Shown here: piece by piece, positions 32,527 through 41,863 of the stretch
How the letters are laid out: each line of letters starts with the position of its first letter
Position numbering within the stretch: the stretch's first letter is position 1
Source: an uncultured Bacteroidales bacterium
GTDB taxonomy: Bacteria; Bacteroidota; Bacteroidia; Bacteroidales; Bacteroidaceae
NCBI GenBank assembly: GCA_945828345.1
Contig: CALZRA010000005.1
Location: 1 to 42,584 of the forward strand
DNA length: 42,584 nt
Direction: 5' to 3'
Notes under the pieces: generated by a model
Told to the model about the DNA's origin: nothing
Database searches by the model: none
Seen by the model: the letters and a program-made list of their open reading frames with translations, nothing else
Made by a program: the position numbers and the translations under genes

Positions 32527-33687
32527 TTAGCAGAGCTTGCGCGAACCGTCGCCAATCACTACGTCGATGACGATGGGCTTCTTGCCATACTTCTCGTTGA
32601 ACTTCTCGACAACGACCTTCTTGAAGTTGTCGGCCAGTTCGTCAGCCACGAGGTTGATGGTGCAGCCGCCGAAGCCGCCGCCCATGATGCGCGAACCGGT
32701 TACACCGGCTTCCTTGGCCACTTCGTTGAGGAAGTCGAGCTCTTCGCAGCTTACTTCGTATTCCTTGCTGAGGCCATAGTGGGTTTCGTACATCATCTTG
32801 CCGACCATCTCGTAGTCATCGTGTTTGAGTGCGTCGCAGACTGCAAGCACGCGTTCAACTTCGCCGATCACGTAGCGTGCGCGCTTGTATTCGTTGCCAG
32901 TGATGCTGCCCTTTACTTCATCGAGCATTTCCATAGTGGCATCGCGGAGGCTCTCCACTTCGGGATGGGTTTGCTTGATGATTTCAGCTACATGTTCGCA
33001 CTGGAGGCGGCGTTCGTTGTAGGGAGAACCTGCGAGTATGTGCTTTACGCAACTGTTCACGAGGATGAGCTGGTAGCCCTTCGGGTTCCAGGGGAAGTAA
33101 GCGTATTCGCCGCTGCGGCAGTCGAGGCGCATCAGGCTGCCCTTGCGGCCGAATACAGAGGCGAACTGGTCCATGATGCCGCAGTTGCAGCCCACATACT
33201 TGTGTTCGGTGCGCTGGCCGACACGAGCCAGTTCCATCTTTTCAATCTTGTTGTCACCCCACAGGTCGTTGAGGGCGAAGGCATAAGTGCTTTCCAAGGC
33301 TGCCGACGACGACATGCCGGCACCGAGGGGAACATCACCTGCGAATGCAGTGTTGAAGCCTTCAACGGGAACACCGAGTGCCATCATTTCACGGCATACA
33401 CCGAAGATGTAGCGTGCCCAAGTTGCAGAAGGTCCGGCCTCATCGTCAAGCGAAAATTCCACGTAGTCCTTCAGGTCGATAGAGTAGGCGCGCACGTTGC
33501 GTGTGCCGTTGGGCTTGATTTCGGCAATCATGCCTTGTTCTACAGCACCGGGAAATACGAAGCCATTGTTGTAGTCGGTGTGCTCACCGATCAGGTTGAT
33601 ACGTCCCGGGCTGGCATACACACTGCCGGTTTCACCGTCAAAATGCTTTACGAAGCGAGAACGAACGTCCTCAATAGTCAGTTTCAT
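32527..33687 (-). CDS. galK: Galactokinase
   Basis: GalK phosphorylates alpha-D-galactose to galactose 1-phosphate with ATP, the first committed Leloir step. The 386-residue protein has the galactokinase signature GRINLIGEHTDYNNGFVFP (29-47), the ATP loop PLGAGMSSSAALES and the C-terminal GHMP motif GGGFGGCTINLV. It is the last gene of a galM-transporter-galK operon, reading minus strand, with a hairpin in the 101-bp gap before it and a terminator after it. Neither galT nor galE is in the window. Confidence 0.96.
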   Translation of the reverse strand: MKLTIEDVRSRFVKHFDGETGSVYASPGRINLIGEHTDYNNGFVFPGAVEQGMIAEIKPNGTRNVRAYSIDLKDYVEFSLDDEAGPSATWARYIFGVCREMMALGVPVEGFNTAFAGDVPLGAGMSSSAALESTYAFALNDLWGDNKIEKMELARVGQRTEHKYVGCNCGIMDQFASVFGRKGSLMRLDCRSGEYAYFPWNPKGYQLILVNSCVKHILAGSPYNERRLQCEHVAEIIKQTHPEVESLRDATMEMLDEVKGSITGNEYKRARYVIGEVERVLAVCDALKHDDYEMVGKMMYETHYGLSKEYEVSCEELDFLNEVAKEAGVTGSRIMGGGFGGCTINLVADELADNFKKVVVEKFNEKYGKKPIVIDVVIGDGSRKLC

Positions 33688-33735
33688 AGGTATTCAGTTT
33701 TAGGAGTTAGTTTTAAAGATGATAAATAAGGAGAA

Positions 33736-33773
33736 GGCAAACGGCATCGCTCTGCGGGCGGCTGCCGTTTGCC
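33736..33773 (-). terminator. Hairpin between the sugar transporter and galK
   Basis: Arms 33736-33746 and 33763-33773 pair perfectly over 11 bp. On the minus strand a T-rich tract (ttctccttattt) follows. Because galK lies downstream in the same operon, it may act as an attenuator or RNA-stability element rather than a full stop. Confidence 0.6.
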
Positions 33774-33788
33774 AGAATGTTTGTTTTA

Positions 33789-35057
33789 TTAGTTTTCGCG
33801 CTTGGTTACGCGGCTGCCGATGAGTGCGTAGAACAGGATGTAGGCAGCACAGAAGACAACTACCCAGAAGCTGTTGATGTAGCCGGCAACGTCAGCTACA
33901 GTAGCCTGGACAAACATCATTACGGCGCAACCGAACACCATCGTCATGAAGATGCCCGAAGCAATGGCCGTGTATTTGCCCAGACCTTCTACAGCCATGT
34001 TGAAGATGCCGCCCCACATCACTGAAGTGCACAGACCAACAAGTAGGAAGGAGAAGATGCCCAGAGGAACTTCTTGCCAGATAAGTTCGAGCTTGCCCCA
34101 GTCAACGCCCGGGAAGTTCACGGTCACATCAGCAGGAGCGTACATGCCGAAGAGCACGAGCAGCAGCGTAATGGTTGATACGGTGGTAATCATGGCGCGG
34201 CTCGATACCTTTCCGCCTATGCTGGCACCTACCAAACGGCCGATAAGCATCATGAACCAATAAACAGCCACCAGCATACCCACTGTACCGGCGGGGATGC
34301 CCTCGCCGATCAGGTAGAGGTTCACGAAGTTAGGCACACCCACTTCGATACCCATATAGAGGAAAATGGCAAGCGCGCCGAGGGCGAAGTGACGGTAGCC
34401 CATGGCCTCTTTGATCAGTTCCACCTGTACGGGAGCCTGTTCCGGCTCTTCAATCTTGGTGAAGCAGATAACCACGAAAGCCACCACAAAGATGGCCAGC
34501 GCAATCATCAAAGCGGGCGTAGCATCGTCAATCTTGGCTTTCGAAGCGTCGGCAATCAGCGCACCCATCAGGATGTAGCAGGCTACTGCTGCAGATGAGT
34601 TGAACACGCCGCCCAGCTGGATGAGCTGGTTGCCCTTGTTACCGCCGCCGCCCAGCAGGTTGAGCATCGGGTTTACCACACAGTTGAGGATGGCCATACA
34701 CAGACCGGCGATGAAAGCACCGGCGAGGTAAACGCCGAATACCAGACCCAGGTTTTCCTTGGCATCGAGCTGGCCGCTGAACCACTGGATGGCGATGCCC
34801 ACGATACCTACCACGAGGCCGATAAGGGCTGTCTTCTTGTAGCCGTACTTGGAGATGAGCATACCGGCAGGAATACCCATTACTAAATAGGCCACGAAGT
34901 TGCCGTAGTTGCCAATCTGGGCAAGCACGTTCGAGATTTCGCCCTGATTCTTGATGATCGTTGCCATCGGCGTACACAGGTTGGTCACGAAGGCAATCAT
35001 GGCGAAGAGCGCAATCATCACGACGATGGCTCCCCATTGTTTCTTTTGATTACTCAT
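33789..35057 (-). CDS. MFS sugar transporter (FucP/glucose-galactose type)
   Basis: This 422-residue inner-membrane protein has 12 predicted hydrophobic helices, with no signal peptide. The residues NQKKQWGAIVVMIALFAM, AYLVMGIPAGMLISKYGYKK and LGGGGNKGNQLIQLGGVFNS resemble the FucP-type MFS permeases, which import fucose, glucose or galactose with protons. Its place between galM and galK makes galactose (or glucose/galactose) the likely substrate. The start is MSNQKKQ at 35057, 164 bp after the galM stop. Confidence 0.88.
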   Translation of the reverse strand: MSNQKKQWGAIVVMIALFAMIAFVTNLCTPMATIIKNQGEISNVLAQIGNYGNFVAYLVMGIPAGMLISKYGYKKTALIGLVVGIVGIAIQWFSGQLDAKENLGLVFGVYLAGAFIAGLCMAILNCVVNPMLNLLGGGGNKGNQLIQLGGVFNSSAAVACYILMGALIADASKAKIDDATPALMIALAIFVVAFVVICFTKIEEPEQAPVQVELIKEAMGYRHFALGALAIFLYMGIEVGVPNFVNLYLIGEGIPAGTVGMLVAVYWFMMLIGRLVGASIGGKVSSRAMITTVSTITLLLVLFGMYAPADVTVNFPGVDWGKLELIWQEVPLGIFSFLLVGLCTSVMWGGIFNMAVEGLGKYTAIASGIFMTMVFGCAVMMFVQATVADVAGYINSFWVVVFCAAYILFYALIGSRVTKREN

Positions 35058-35221
35058 TGTTGTTTTGCTTTAAGTATTAAATGATTTTGGATAACTTCGG
35101 TATTCGTTGTTTGGCGAAGGAAGAGAAAAACCGAATGGCCAAGCAACCTGTATCGGCCAATACTGTCAGGTTGTGCCATAAACAGTCGGGCATATTCTAC
35201 TTGGCTCCCAGTTGTTTTGGC

Positions 35222-36307
35222 TCAGTCTTCTACACCAAACTTATAGATGGTCTTCTGCGTATAAACCTGTCCGGGCTTCAGCACAACGGGCGGGAAATAG
35301 GCGCGGTTAGGACTGTCGGGGAAGTGTTGGGCTTCGAAGCAGAGGGCAGAACGGCGGCCGAAGGTGGCGCCATGCTGGCCTTTGTAGCCATCAGCCCAGT
35401 TGTCGCTGTAGAACTGTACCCCCGGCTCGGTGGTATAGACCTCCATCGAGCGTCCGCTTTCAGGTTCTACAATCTTGGCTGCAAACGACAGTTCGCCCGG
35501 TTCGCGCTTGTTGAGCACGAAGCAGTGGTCGTAGCCGGCGCCATGCTTGATTTGTTCGTCATCGGCATCAATGCGTTCGCCCACGGTATGCGGTGTGGTA
35601 AAGTCGAACGGTGTGCCCTTTACGCTGCGGATTTCTCCGGTAGGAATGCTGTTTTCGTCAATGGGAACATAGAAATCGGCATTGATTTGGCAAACCACGT
35701 TCATTGCCGATGGGGTGGGGTTGGCGATACCTGCCAGCGAGAAGAAACCATGGCTGGTCATGTTCACGATGGTCTTCTTGTTCGTTGTACCCTTGTAGTC
35801 GATGACGATTTCGTTGTCATCGGTGAGGGTGTACATTACCGTCATGGAAAGTTCACCGGGGAATCCCTCTTCATAATAAGGTGAAACATAGCGGAGCACG
35901 AGGGTATGTCCGTTCACTTGTTCTGCATCCCAAACCCGGGCGTGGAATCCGGTGGGACCACCGTGCAGGTGGTTGGGACCGTTGTTGATGGCCAGGCTGT
36001 ATTCCTTGTTGTTCAGCGTGAACTTGCCGTGGCAGATGCGGTTGCCGTAGCGGCCAACCAGCGTGCTGAGGAAGGGCTCGGGCGAAGCGAGGCAGTCGTC
36101 AATGTTGTCGTGTCCCTGAATGACATTGGCATATTGGCCTTTACGGTCGGGAACCATGATGGCTACCAGCGAACCACCGTAGTTGGTGACGGCCACTTCC
36201 ATGCCCGATTCATTGCGAAGGAAGTACAAATCGACTTCCTTTCCCTGCACCGTTTTCTGAAAGTCTTCTCTTTTAAGTCCGCTCAAGGACTGTGCATTGT
36301 TTTCCAT
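35222..36307 (-). CDS. galM: Aldose 1-epimerase (galactose mutarotase)
   Basis: GalM interconverts the alpha and beta anomers of galactose so that GalK can use it. The 361-residue protein shows VGRYGNRICHGKFTLN, NNGPNHLHGGPTGFHARVWD (with the catalytic-type His), and GAGYDHCFVLNKR. Further on come PGVQFYSDNW and the C-terminal CFEAQHFPDSPNR, which carries the catalytic Glu. There is no signal peptide, so it is cytosolic. It is the first gene of the operon and has a promoter upstream. Confidence 0.94.
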   Translation of the reverse strand: MENNAQSLSGLKREDFQKTVQGKEVDLYFLRNESGMEVAVTNYGGSLVAIMVPDRKGQYANVIQGHDNIDDCLASPEPFLSTLVGRYGNRICHGKFTLNNKEYSLAINNGPNHLHGGPTGFHARVWDAEQVNGHTLVLRYVSPYYEEGFPGELSMTVMYTLTDDNEIVIDYKGTTNKKTIVNMTSHGFFSLAGIANPTPSAMNVVCQINADFYVPIDENSIPTGEIRSVKGTPFDFTTPHTVGERIDADDEQIKHGAGYDHCFVLNKREPGELSFAAKIVEPESGRSMEVYTTEPGVQFYSDNWADGYKGQHGATFGRRSALCFEAQHFPDSPNRAYFPPVVLKPGQVYTQKTIYKFGVED

Positions 36308-36349
36308 GATATTGAATGGTTTTATCGCGTTTTGTACTATTTACCTTGC

Positions 36350-36379
36350 AAATATGGATAAAAGAATTGGATTGCCAAA
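36350..36379 (-). promoter_or_regulatory. Putative galM operon promoter
   Basis: Minus strand: TTTG (36376-36379) and, after 18 bp, CATATTTG (36350-36357), a 7/8 match to TAnnTTTG. The ATG is 43 bp downstream. This is one of the better -33/-7 pairs in the window. The rest of the 293-bp gap to dnaB holds a CATGGG-ttt-CCCATG hairpin (36448-36462) and the dnaB terminator. Confidence 0.55.
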
Positions 36380-36532
36380 GGTTTACTTGTTTTTTTTTAC
36401 AGTTAGTTGAGATTGAGCGGTTAAAGGAGGCTGGGACGCGTTGAAACCATGGGTTTCCCATGAAAAACACGGAAAGTTCTCAAACGGACGTTGGGCTATG
36501 GCAGAAGTGTGCGGTCTGGCAGATATAACAGC

Positions 36533-36581
36533 CAGCCCCCTGGCCTGTCGCTTGCGGGCAAGCCGGCAGGTCAGGGGACTG
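36533..36581 (-). terminator. Terminator of dnaB
   Basis: Arms 36533-36547 and 36567-36581 pair at 13 of 15 positions and enclose a perfect gcttgc-gg-gcaagc stem. On the minus strand ttatatctg follows. It starts 20 bp after the dnaB stop codon. Confidence 0.75.
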
Positions 36582-36600
36582 CTTATGCGTGGCTGCAGCC

Positions 36601-38211
36601 TCAATAGGGCAACGGGTCGGCAGCCGTAGGAGGCGCAAAGGGTATGTCGGGAGGTAGGGGCAGGTCGTCGAGGCTGGCTGGTGGAAGTGCGTCGGCATTG
36701 TTGATGCGCGAACTGATGATGCCTTCTGGGGCGGGCGGCAGAGCACTGCCGGCTTTGGATCGGCTGTCTGCCTTCTTGTCTGACTTTTCGCTGGTCGAAT
36801 CCACGTCCTCTGGGTTCTGGAAGCGGGCAAATTCCCCTCTGAAGGTGAGCAGCACATTGCCTACCGCACCGTTACGATGCTTGGCAATGATGATTTCAGC
36901 CTTTCCGCGCAGGTCGCGTCCCGCCTCGTCCTGGTAAATCTTGTAGTATTCCGGACGGTGTATGAAGAGCACCATGTCGGCATCCTGTTCGATGGCACCC
37001 GACTCGCGCAAGTCTGACAGCTGCGGGCGCTTGTCACTTCCTTCGCGGTTCTCCACGCCACGGTTCAGCTGTGAAAGGGCCAGGATGGGGATGTTCAGTT
37101 CCTTGGCCAGACCTTTCAGTGAGCGCGAAATGGTCGAGACCTCTTCCTGGCGGCTGCCGAAGCTCATGCCCGAGGCATTCATGAGCTGGAGGTAGTCAAT
37201 CATCAGTACTTTTACGCCGTGTTCACGTACGAGCCGGCGCGCCTTGGTGCGCAGTTCGAACACGGAGAGCGAAGGTGTGTCGTCAATGTAGAGTGGGGCA
37301 CCGATCAGCTGCTTGATGCGGTTGTCGAGCTGCATCCATTCATATTCTTTGAGCTGACCGCTCTTCAGGGTTTCGCCTTTGATCTCGCACACATTGACGA
37401 TGAGGCGGTTTACCAACTGCACGTTTGACATTTCGAGCGAGAATACTGCTACAGGCAGATTCTGGTTGACGGCCATATTCTTGGCCATACTGAGGGCGAA
37501 GGCAGTTTTGCCCATGGCCGGTCGGGCTGCCAGAATGACCAGGTCGGAGTTCTGCCAACCCGATGTAATCTTGTCGAGGGCATGAAATCCCGAGGCGATA
37601 CCGCTCATGCCGTCGGTGCGGGCCGCCGCCTTGCGCAGCATCTCGTAGGCCTCCTTGATGACAGGGTCAATCTGCGTGTAGTCCTTCTTCAGATTGGTTT
37701 GCGAGAGCTCGAACAGCTTGCCTTCGGCTTCCTGCATGAGCTTGTCGATGTCTTGCGTGGCATCGAAAGCCTTGGTCTGGATGTTGCTCGTGTAAGTGAT
37801 GAGGTCGCGTGCGGTGGCCTTTTGGGCGATGATGCGTGCGTGGTATTCGATGTGGGCCGATGAGGCCACCATGCCGCTCAGCTGGGCGATGTAGACCGGG
37901 CCGCCCACCTCTTCGAGCTTGCCCGTACTGCGCAGTTGGTCGGTGACGGTGAGAATATCGACGGGCCGCTCCTCCAGATTCAGGCGCCGAATGGCCTCAT
38001 AGATGGTACGGTGGCGGTTGTCATAGAAACTTTCGGGCCGCAGAATCTCGCTTACTTGGAAGTAGGCATCCTTTTCGATCATGAGCGCACCCAATACGGC
38101 CTGTTCAAATTCAACGGCCTGGGGTTGCACATGAGCGTAATCTTCGGGGAACGGACCTTGCGGTCTGGGGTTGCGGTTAGTTCGTCCAGCGTTGTTGGGT
38201 GGTGTGTTCAT
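36601..38211 (-). CDS. dnaB: Replicative DNA helicase DnaB
   Basis: DnaB is the hexameric helicase that opens the replication fork. The 536-residue protein has an N-terminal primase-interacting domain (VEFEQAVLGALMIEKDAYF), a linker, and a RecA-like domain. This has Walker A ARPAMGKTAF (229-238), then VFSLEMSNVQL, VLMIDYLQLM, and the ALSQLNRGVENREGSDKRP loop. The C-terminus carries a Pro/Ala-rich extension of about 60 residues beyond the core. No intein is present. It begins 9 bp after the stop of the beta-helix lipoprotein gene, so the two are co-transcribed. Confidence 0.95.
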   Translation of the reverse strand: MNTPPNNAGRTNRNPRPQGPFPEDYAHVQPQAVEFEQAVLGALMIEKDAYFQVSEILRPESFYDNRHRTIYEAIRRLNLEERPVDILTVTDQLRSTGKLEEVGGPVYIAQLSGMVASSAHIEYHARIIAQKATARDLITYTSNIQTKAFDATQDIDKLMQEAEGKLFELSQTNLKKDYTQIDPVIKEAYEMLRKAAARTDGMSGIASGFHALDKITSGWQNSDLVILAARPAMGKTAFALSMAKNMAVNQNLPVAVFSLEMSNVQLVNRLIVNVCEIKGETLKSGQLKEYEWMQLDNRIKQLIGAPLYIDDTPSLSVFELRTKARRLVREHGVKVLMIDYLQLMNASGMSFGSRQEEVSTISRSLKGLAKELNIPILALSQLNRGVENREGSDKRPQLSDLRESGAIEQDADMVLFIHRPEYYKIYQDEAGRDLRGKAEIIIAKHRNGAVGNVLLTFRGEFARFQNPEDVDSTSEKSDKKADSRSKAGSALPPAPEGIISSRINNADALPPASLDDLPLPPDIPFAPPTAADPLPY

Positions 38212-38220
38212 GGGAGGGGA

Positions 38221-39687
38221 TTAGGGTTGTGAGGTTTCGTAGCAACCGATGTCGGGTGCGGTTTTGCGCTGCTTGCCCAGACGGTCGGCAGGATAGGTCA
38301 GGGCGGTGATGTCGGGATTGGCGTGCCCGACAGCCTTGGAGTGTGGCGACAGGGTGAAGCTGAACAGGAGCCGGTCAAGGTCTGGTTGGGGCAGGAAGTT
38401 CCCGTCGCGCACTACGGTCGAGTCATTGCCCGTTTCGGCTTTGTCATCGATGTCCCATAGACAATCTACCAGCCGAGGGTCAGGTTCTTCGGTCTTGGGC
38501 GTGTTCAGCAGGCAGTTGAAGAAGGCGTAGTTAAAGGCATCTTCAGGAAACTCCTTATTCTGGTTGCCCATCAGCTCATCTCCTTGATAACCAGTGATAA
38601 TACAGTTGGCCAATTGAAGCGATTGTATAGGCAGTCGGACTGGTCCGTCAAAGTTGGCAAAGTCAAGTGCCACACCGCTTCCACCTGTAAATACATAGAA
38701 ACGGGCCAGCGTGGAATGCACCAAGGTCACATCTCCGCCACGCACGTGTACGCAGTCGCCTCCGGCATTCGTCAGTTGGCAGTTGCCGGCATACACGTTA
38801 GCCATGCGTATGTCCAGTCCATGGCCCGAGGTGTTGTGTATGACAGAGTTTTCGAGAATGAGCTTGTTCTGTGTCACATCGCCCGAATCGACCCGCACCC
38901 CGTAGTTGCCGCTATGGATGTCGGCATAGTTGATGTAGTTGTTGTAGGAGGTGGCTGTCAGGCGCACGCCTCCCCATTGTCCGGGAATGCGGTCATAGGG
39001 TTGGTTGTTGAACATGTAACCCATGCGGTCGCCGCGCAGTACTACTGGTTCTTGCAGGCTGCCCAGAATTTGCAGCGTTCCGTGTACGATCAGTTCGGCC
39101 TGCGGATGAAAGTAGAGGCGTGTGCCGGCAGCGAGCGTGAGCGTTTGTCCCTGCTCTACCACCAAACTGTCGAGAATGCGGTAGGGACGATGGGCATTGA
39201 ACAGCGTGTTTTCTGTAATTCTCTGTGCCGTGAGTGTAAGGACAGCTTGGCCGGAGGCAGTGAGCGTGACCGACTGCACGACTCCCGCTTCGGTGCTGAA
39301 CACTAACTTGTCCTCTTCGTCAACAGGCTCGTCGCTGTCCTGTTCGGGCAGGTTGGCCATGAGAAAGACAATCAGGCTGTCGCGGGCTGCAATCTCAAAG
39401 TCCCCGCCACGTCCTTCGGTCAGCGGTGTCCCGTCCACATTCACTTTGAACGGAGAGGCGGCTCCCCGCTCAAGCCATACCTGCGGAATGCGGATGGCCT
39501 TGTCGGCTTTATTATATACAGTAACACTGTATGTATGGGTCGCAACTCCGCTGATAATCGTGTCGAAAGCAACAGTGTCAGTGCTGAAGCGAAGCGTATG
39601 TGAAGGTGAGAGCGTATAGTCGTCATCGCCCATACAGGCAGCCAGCAGACAGGTGAGGAAGGTGAAGCAAAGACAGAGGTGGCGCAT
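38221..39687 (-). CDS. Beta-helix repeat lipoprotein
   Basis: The 488-residue protein has a lipoprotein signal (LLAAC, Cys18) and is placed in the cell envelope. Residues about 25-150 form a beta-sandwich-like part (HTYSVTVYNKADKAIRIPQVWLE). From about 190 to 400 repeated short strands such as LENSVIHNTSGHGLDIRM and LANCIITGYQGDEL suggest a right-handed parallel beta-helix. The end (TAPDIGCYE) resembles the terminal motif of many parallel beta-helix proteins. Its enzymatic function is unknown; no polysaccharide lyase residues can be named. It is upstream of dnaB on one transcript, which is probably incidental. Confidence 0.8.
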   Translation of the reverse strand: MRHLCLCFTFLTCLLAACMGDDDYTLSPSHTLRFSTDTVAFDTIISGVATHTYSVTVYNKADKAIRIPQVWLERGAASPFKVNVDGTPLTEGRGGDFEIAARDSLIVFLMANLPEQDSDEPVDEEDKLVFSTEAGVVQSVTLTASGQAVLTLTAQRITENTLFNAHRPYRILDSLVVEQGQTLTLAAGTRLYFHPQAELIVHGTLQILGSLQEPVVLRGDRMGYMFNNQPYDRIPGQWGGVRLTATSYNNYINYADIHSGNYGVRVDSGDVTQNKLILENSVIHNTSGHGLDIRMANVYAGNCQLTNAGGDCVHVRGGDVTLVHSTLARFYVFTGGSGVALDFANFDGPVRLPIQSLQLANCIITGYQGDELMGNQNKEFPEDAFNYAFFNCLLNTPKTEEPDPRLVDCLWDIDDKAETGNDSTVVRDGNFLPQPDLDRLLFSFTLSPHSKAVGHANPDITALTYPADRLGKQRKTAPDIGCYETSQP

Positions 39688-39953
39688 AGGCTGAAAGAGG
39701 TTGGGTCAATCGGTTGTTCAAATAGGTTTGCCCGCTGGGGCGCAGACAGCCCGCTGCCCCGCAGGGCAGGGGTAGCAGCCGGACGATGGTGAGGCAGGTT
39801 CATGCCGTCCGGCGACTTGTGTTTGTGAAAAGGAGTGTTGGCCGCGATACAGCGGCATCACGCCTTTCGGCCGGGCCACATGCAGCTTTCATCAAGCCGT
39901 ATGTTTCCCAAGCCGAAAGGCTGAATGTCGTTTGCAACGGGGGAAAAGGTGAT

Positions 39954-41402
39954 TTATACCCTTTTCAGAATATCGAGCAGATGATCCCATACCATCTGTA
40001 CGGTAGGGATGAGCAGACGTTCGTCGGGCGAGTGGACTCCTCGCAGCGTCGGGCCAAAGCTGACCATGTCGAGTTTGGGATATTTCTCTGAGAAAAGTCC
40101 GCACTCCAGACCGGCGTGAATGGCCAGAATGAGCGGCTCCTTGCCGAACAAGTCCACGTAGCTCTCCTTGGCAATGCGTACAATCTCGCTGTTCGGGTTC
40201 AGCTTCCAGCCAGGGTACCCCTCGTTGGTCAGCACCTCGGCCCCTCCCAGTTCGAAGGCGGCACGTACCACGCTGGCCATGTTTTCGCAGGCACTGCCCA
40301 CACTGCTGCGCTGGCTGGTGGTAACAGTGATGTGGTCACCTTCCAGATGGATGCTGGCCAGGTTAGATGAAGTTTCAACCAGACCCTCCATGTCCTGGCT
40401 CATGGCAAACACCCCATTGTGAACGGCGTGTAGCGACAGCAACATACGGCGCATGGCAGCCGGTTCCATGCAGGTGCTGGCAGTCTCTTGGCTTTCGAGC
40501 ACAAACTGAATGCCCTTTTCAGTTACGGAAAATTCTTCCTCTACATCGGCGGCAAATACATTCAAGTCAATGCGCACCTGTTCCTTCATGTTCATCGGTA
40601 CGGCACACACGGCATAGCCTTCGCGGGGAATGGCATTGTGCAGGCCGCCGCTTTGTATGTCAATCAGGCGCAAGTCGGTCTTTTCCATCTGCTGGCAAAG
40701 AAAGCGCACCAGCAGTTTGTTGGCATTGCCGCGCTTCTTGTTGATGTCATCGCCCGAGTGGCCGCCAGTCAGGCCCTTCACGCCCACACGGAAGGTGAAG
40801 TAGCCCGTGGGCAGCTCGACCGTAGGAAAGGCATAGGTCGCTGTGGTGCGTACGCCTCCGGCGCAGCTCACAAAGATCTGTCCCTCGTCTTCAGAATCCA
40901 GATTGATGAGGTAGTCGCCCTGCATGAAGTCGCTCTTCATGCCCATGGCGCCGGTGAGTCCCGTTTCTTCATCGCGGGTAAACACACACTGGATGGGTCC
41001 ATGCTCAATGTCGTTCGATTTGAGGATAGCCATCTGCATAGCCACTCCGATACCATCGTCGGCTCCCAGCGTAGTGCCCTTGGCGCGCATCCATTCGCCG
41101 TCGATGTAGGTCTGTATAGCATCATTGTCAAAGTCGAACTCCACGTCCTTGTTCTTTTCGCACACCATGTCGAAGTGGCTCTGCAGAATGACCGCCTTAC
41201 GGTGTTCGTGTCCCGGGGTGGCTGGTTTGCTGATGCTCACATTACCTGTTTCGTCCACGTGGGTGGGGAGGCCCAATCCTTCTCCGAAAGCCTTCAGAAA
41301 AGCGATCATTTTCTCTTCACGCTTGGAGGGGCGGGGCACTTTATTTACTTCAGCGAAGCAGTCGAACACGATGCTGGGCTGTAAAAGATGGTTGTTGCTC
41401 AT
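39954..41402 (-). CDS. pepD: Aminoacyl-histidine dipeptidase
   Basis: PepD is a cytosolic zinc dipeptidase (M20 family) that hydrolyses Xaa-His dipeptides such as carnosine. It has 482 residues. The metal and catalytic segments are LQSHFDMVCEKN, GTTLGADDGIGVAM and TRDEETGLTGAMGM. GLTGGHSGDDINKKRGNAN belongs to the lid/dimerisation domain, and AIHAGLECGLF near the end carries the last ligand. The ATG at 41402 (MSNNHLLQPS) is preferred, since the 20 codons upstream run through the promoter. It diverges from the small membrane protein gene. Confidence 0.94.
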   Translation of the reverse strand: MSNNHLLQPSIVFDCFAEVNKVPRPSKREEKMIAFLKAFGEGLGLPTHVDETGNVSISKPATPGHEHRKAVILQSHFDMVCEKNKDVEFDFDNDAIQTYIDGEWMRAKGTTLGADDGIGVAMQMAILKSNDIEHGPIQCVFTRDEETGLTGAMGMKSDFMQGDYLINLDSEDEGQIFVSCAGGVRTTATYAFPTVELPTGYFTFRVGVKGLTGGHSGDDINKKRGNANKLLVRFLCQQMEKTDLRLIDIQSGGLHNAIPREGYAVCAVPMNMKEQVRIDLNVFAADVEEEFSVTEKGIQFVLESQETASTCMEPAAMRRMLLSLHAVHNGVFAMSQDMEGLVETSSNLASIHLEGDHITVTTSQRSSVGSACENMASVVRAAFELGGAEVLTNEGYPGWKLNPNSEIVRIAKESYVDLFGKEPLILAIHAGLECGLFSEKYPKLDMVSFGPTLRGVHSPDERLLIPTVQMVWDHLLDILKRV

Positions 41403-41437
41403 AGCGGTTTGATATTTATTTTTTACTTTTGCCGTGG

Positions 41438-41468
41438 CAAAGTTAGTGCAAGGCGAGCGCACTGAAAA
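41438..41468 (-). promoter_or_regulatory. Putative pepD promoter
   Basis: Minus strand: TTTTC (41464-41468) and, after 18 bp, TAACTTTG (41438-41445), an exact TAnnTTTG match. The ATG is 35 bp downstream at 41402, supporting that start. The promoter lies at the edge of a duplicated 68-bp segment. On the plus strand TACTTTTG at 41424-41431 may serve the opposite gene. Confidence 0.55.
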
Positions 41469-41596
41469 AGAAAAGCCGCAGGATTTTCATTTTTCATTGC
41501 CGAGCCGCCGCCTAACTTGGCGCAGCAGAGTTAGTGCAAGGCGAGCGCACTGAAAAAGAAAAGCTGCAGGATTTTCATTTTTCATTGCCGAGCCGC
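41441..41596. repeat. 68-bp direct repeat, two copies, period 88 bp
   Basis: 41441-41508 and 41529-41596 are identical except for one base (c to t). The intervening 20 bp is different. The first copy carries the upstream part of the pepD promoter; in the second copy the -7 box reads TAACTCTG, one mismatch from the consensus. The copies fill most of the 239-bp divergent gap between pepD and the small membrane protein gene. Confidence 0.9.
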
Positions 41597-41641
41597 AGTA
41601 AAGATTCATTTGGTAGGACCCCTCTATTAATATATATAGGT

Positions 41642-41845
41642 ATGCTCAAACTGTTTATTGTAGTATTGCTGATTGTGGCTGTCAGTGTAGCCCTGCTCAG
41701 TGTACGCCTGTTTATGGGCCGAGGATTTGTCAAGACCCATGTGAGCCAAAGCAAGGCCATGCGCAGCCGCGGTGTCACTTGCGTTCAGTCGCAGGACGCA
41801 GCAGCGAGGGCGGTTCGACGCCATTCGGTAAAACAAGGAAAATAA
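41642..41845 (+). CDS. Small single-pass membrane protein
   Basis: This 67-residue protein starts MLKLFIVVLLIVAVSVALLS, a transmembrane helix covering about residues 2-24. A short, basic soluble tail follows with THVSQSKAMRSRGVTCVQSQD. This small protein type (membrane anchor plus a segment like KALRxRGITCxxSQD) recurs in Bacteroidales as an uncharacterised protein. Its role is unknown. The ATG at 41642 is chosen over an in-frame upstream start because the helix begins at once. It starts the plus-strand pair with the OmpH-like gene, 18 bp apart. Confidence 0.75.
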   Translation: MLKLFIVVLLIVAVSVALLSVRLFMGRGFVKTHVSQSKAMRSRGVTCVQSQDAAARAVRRHSVKQGK

Positions 41846-41863
41846 AGAAACAACCCAATAAAA

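Noticed and set aside
39688..39953. Gene or RNA in the gap between the beta-helix lipoprotein and pepD
   Set aside because: Only a small CTGCCC-cgca-GGGCAG hairpin near 39754-39769 is visible, with no ORF or tRNA-like structure.
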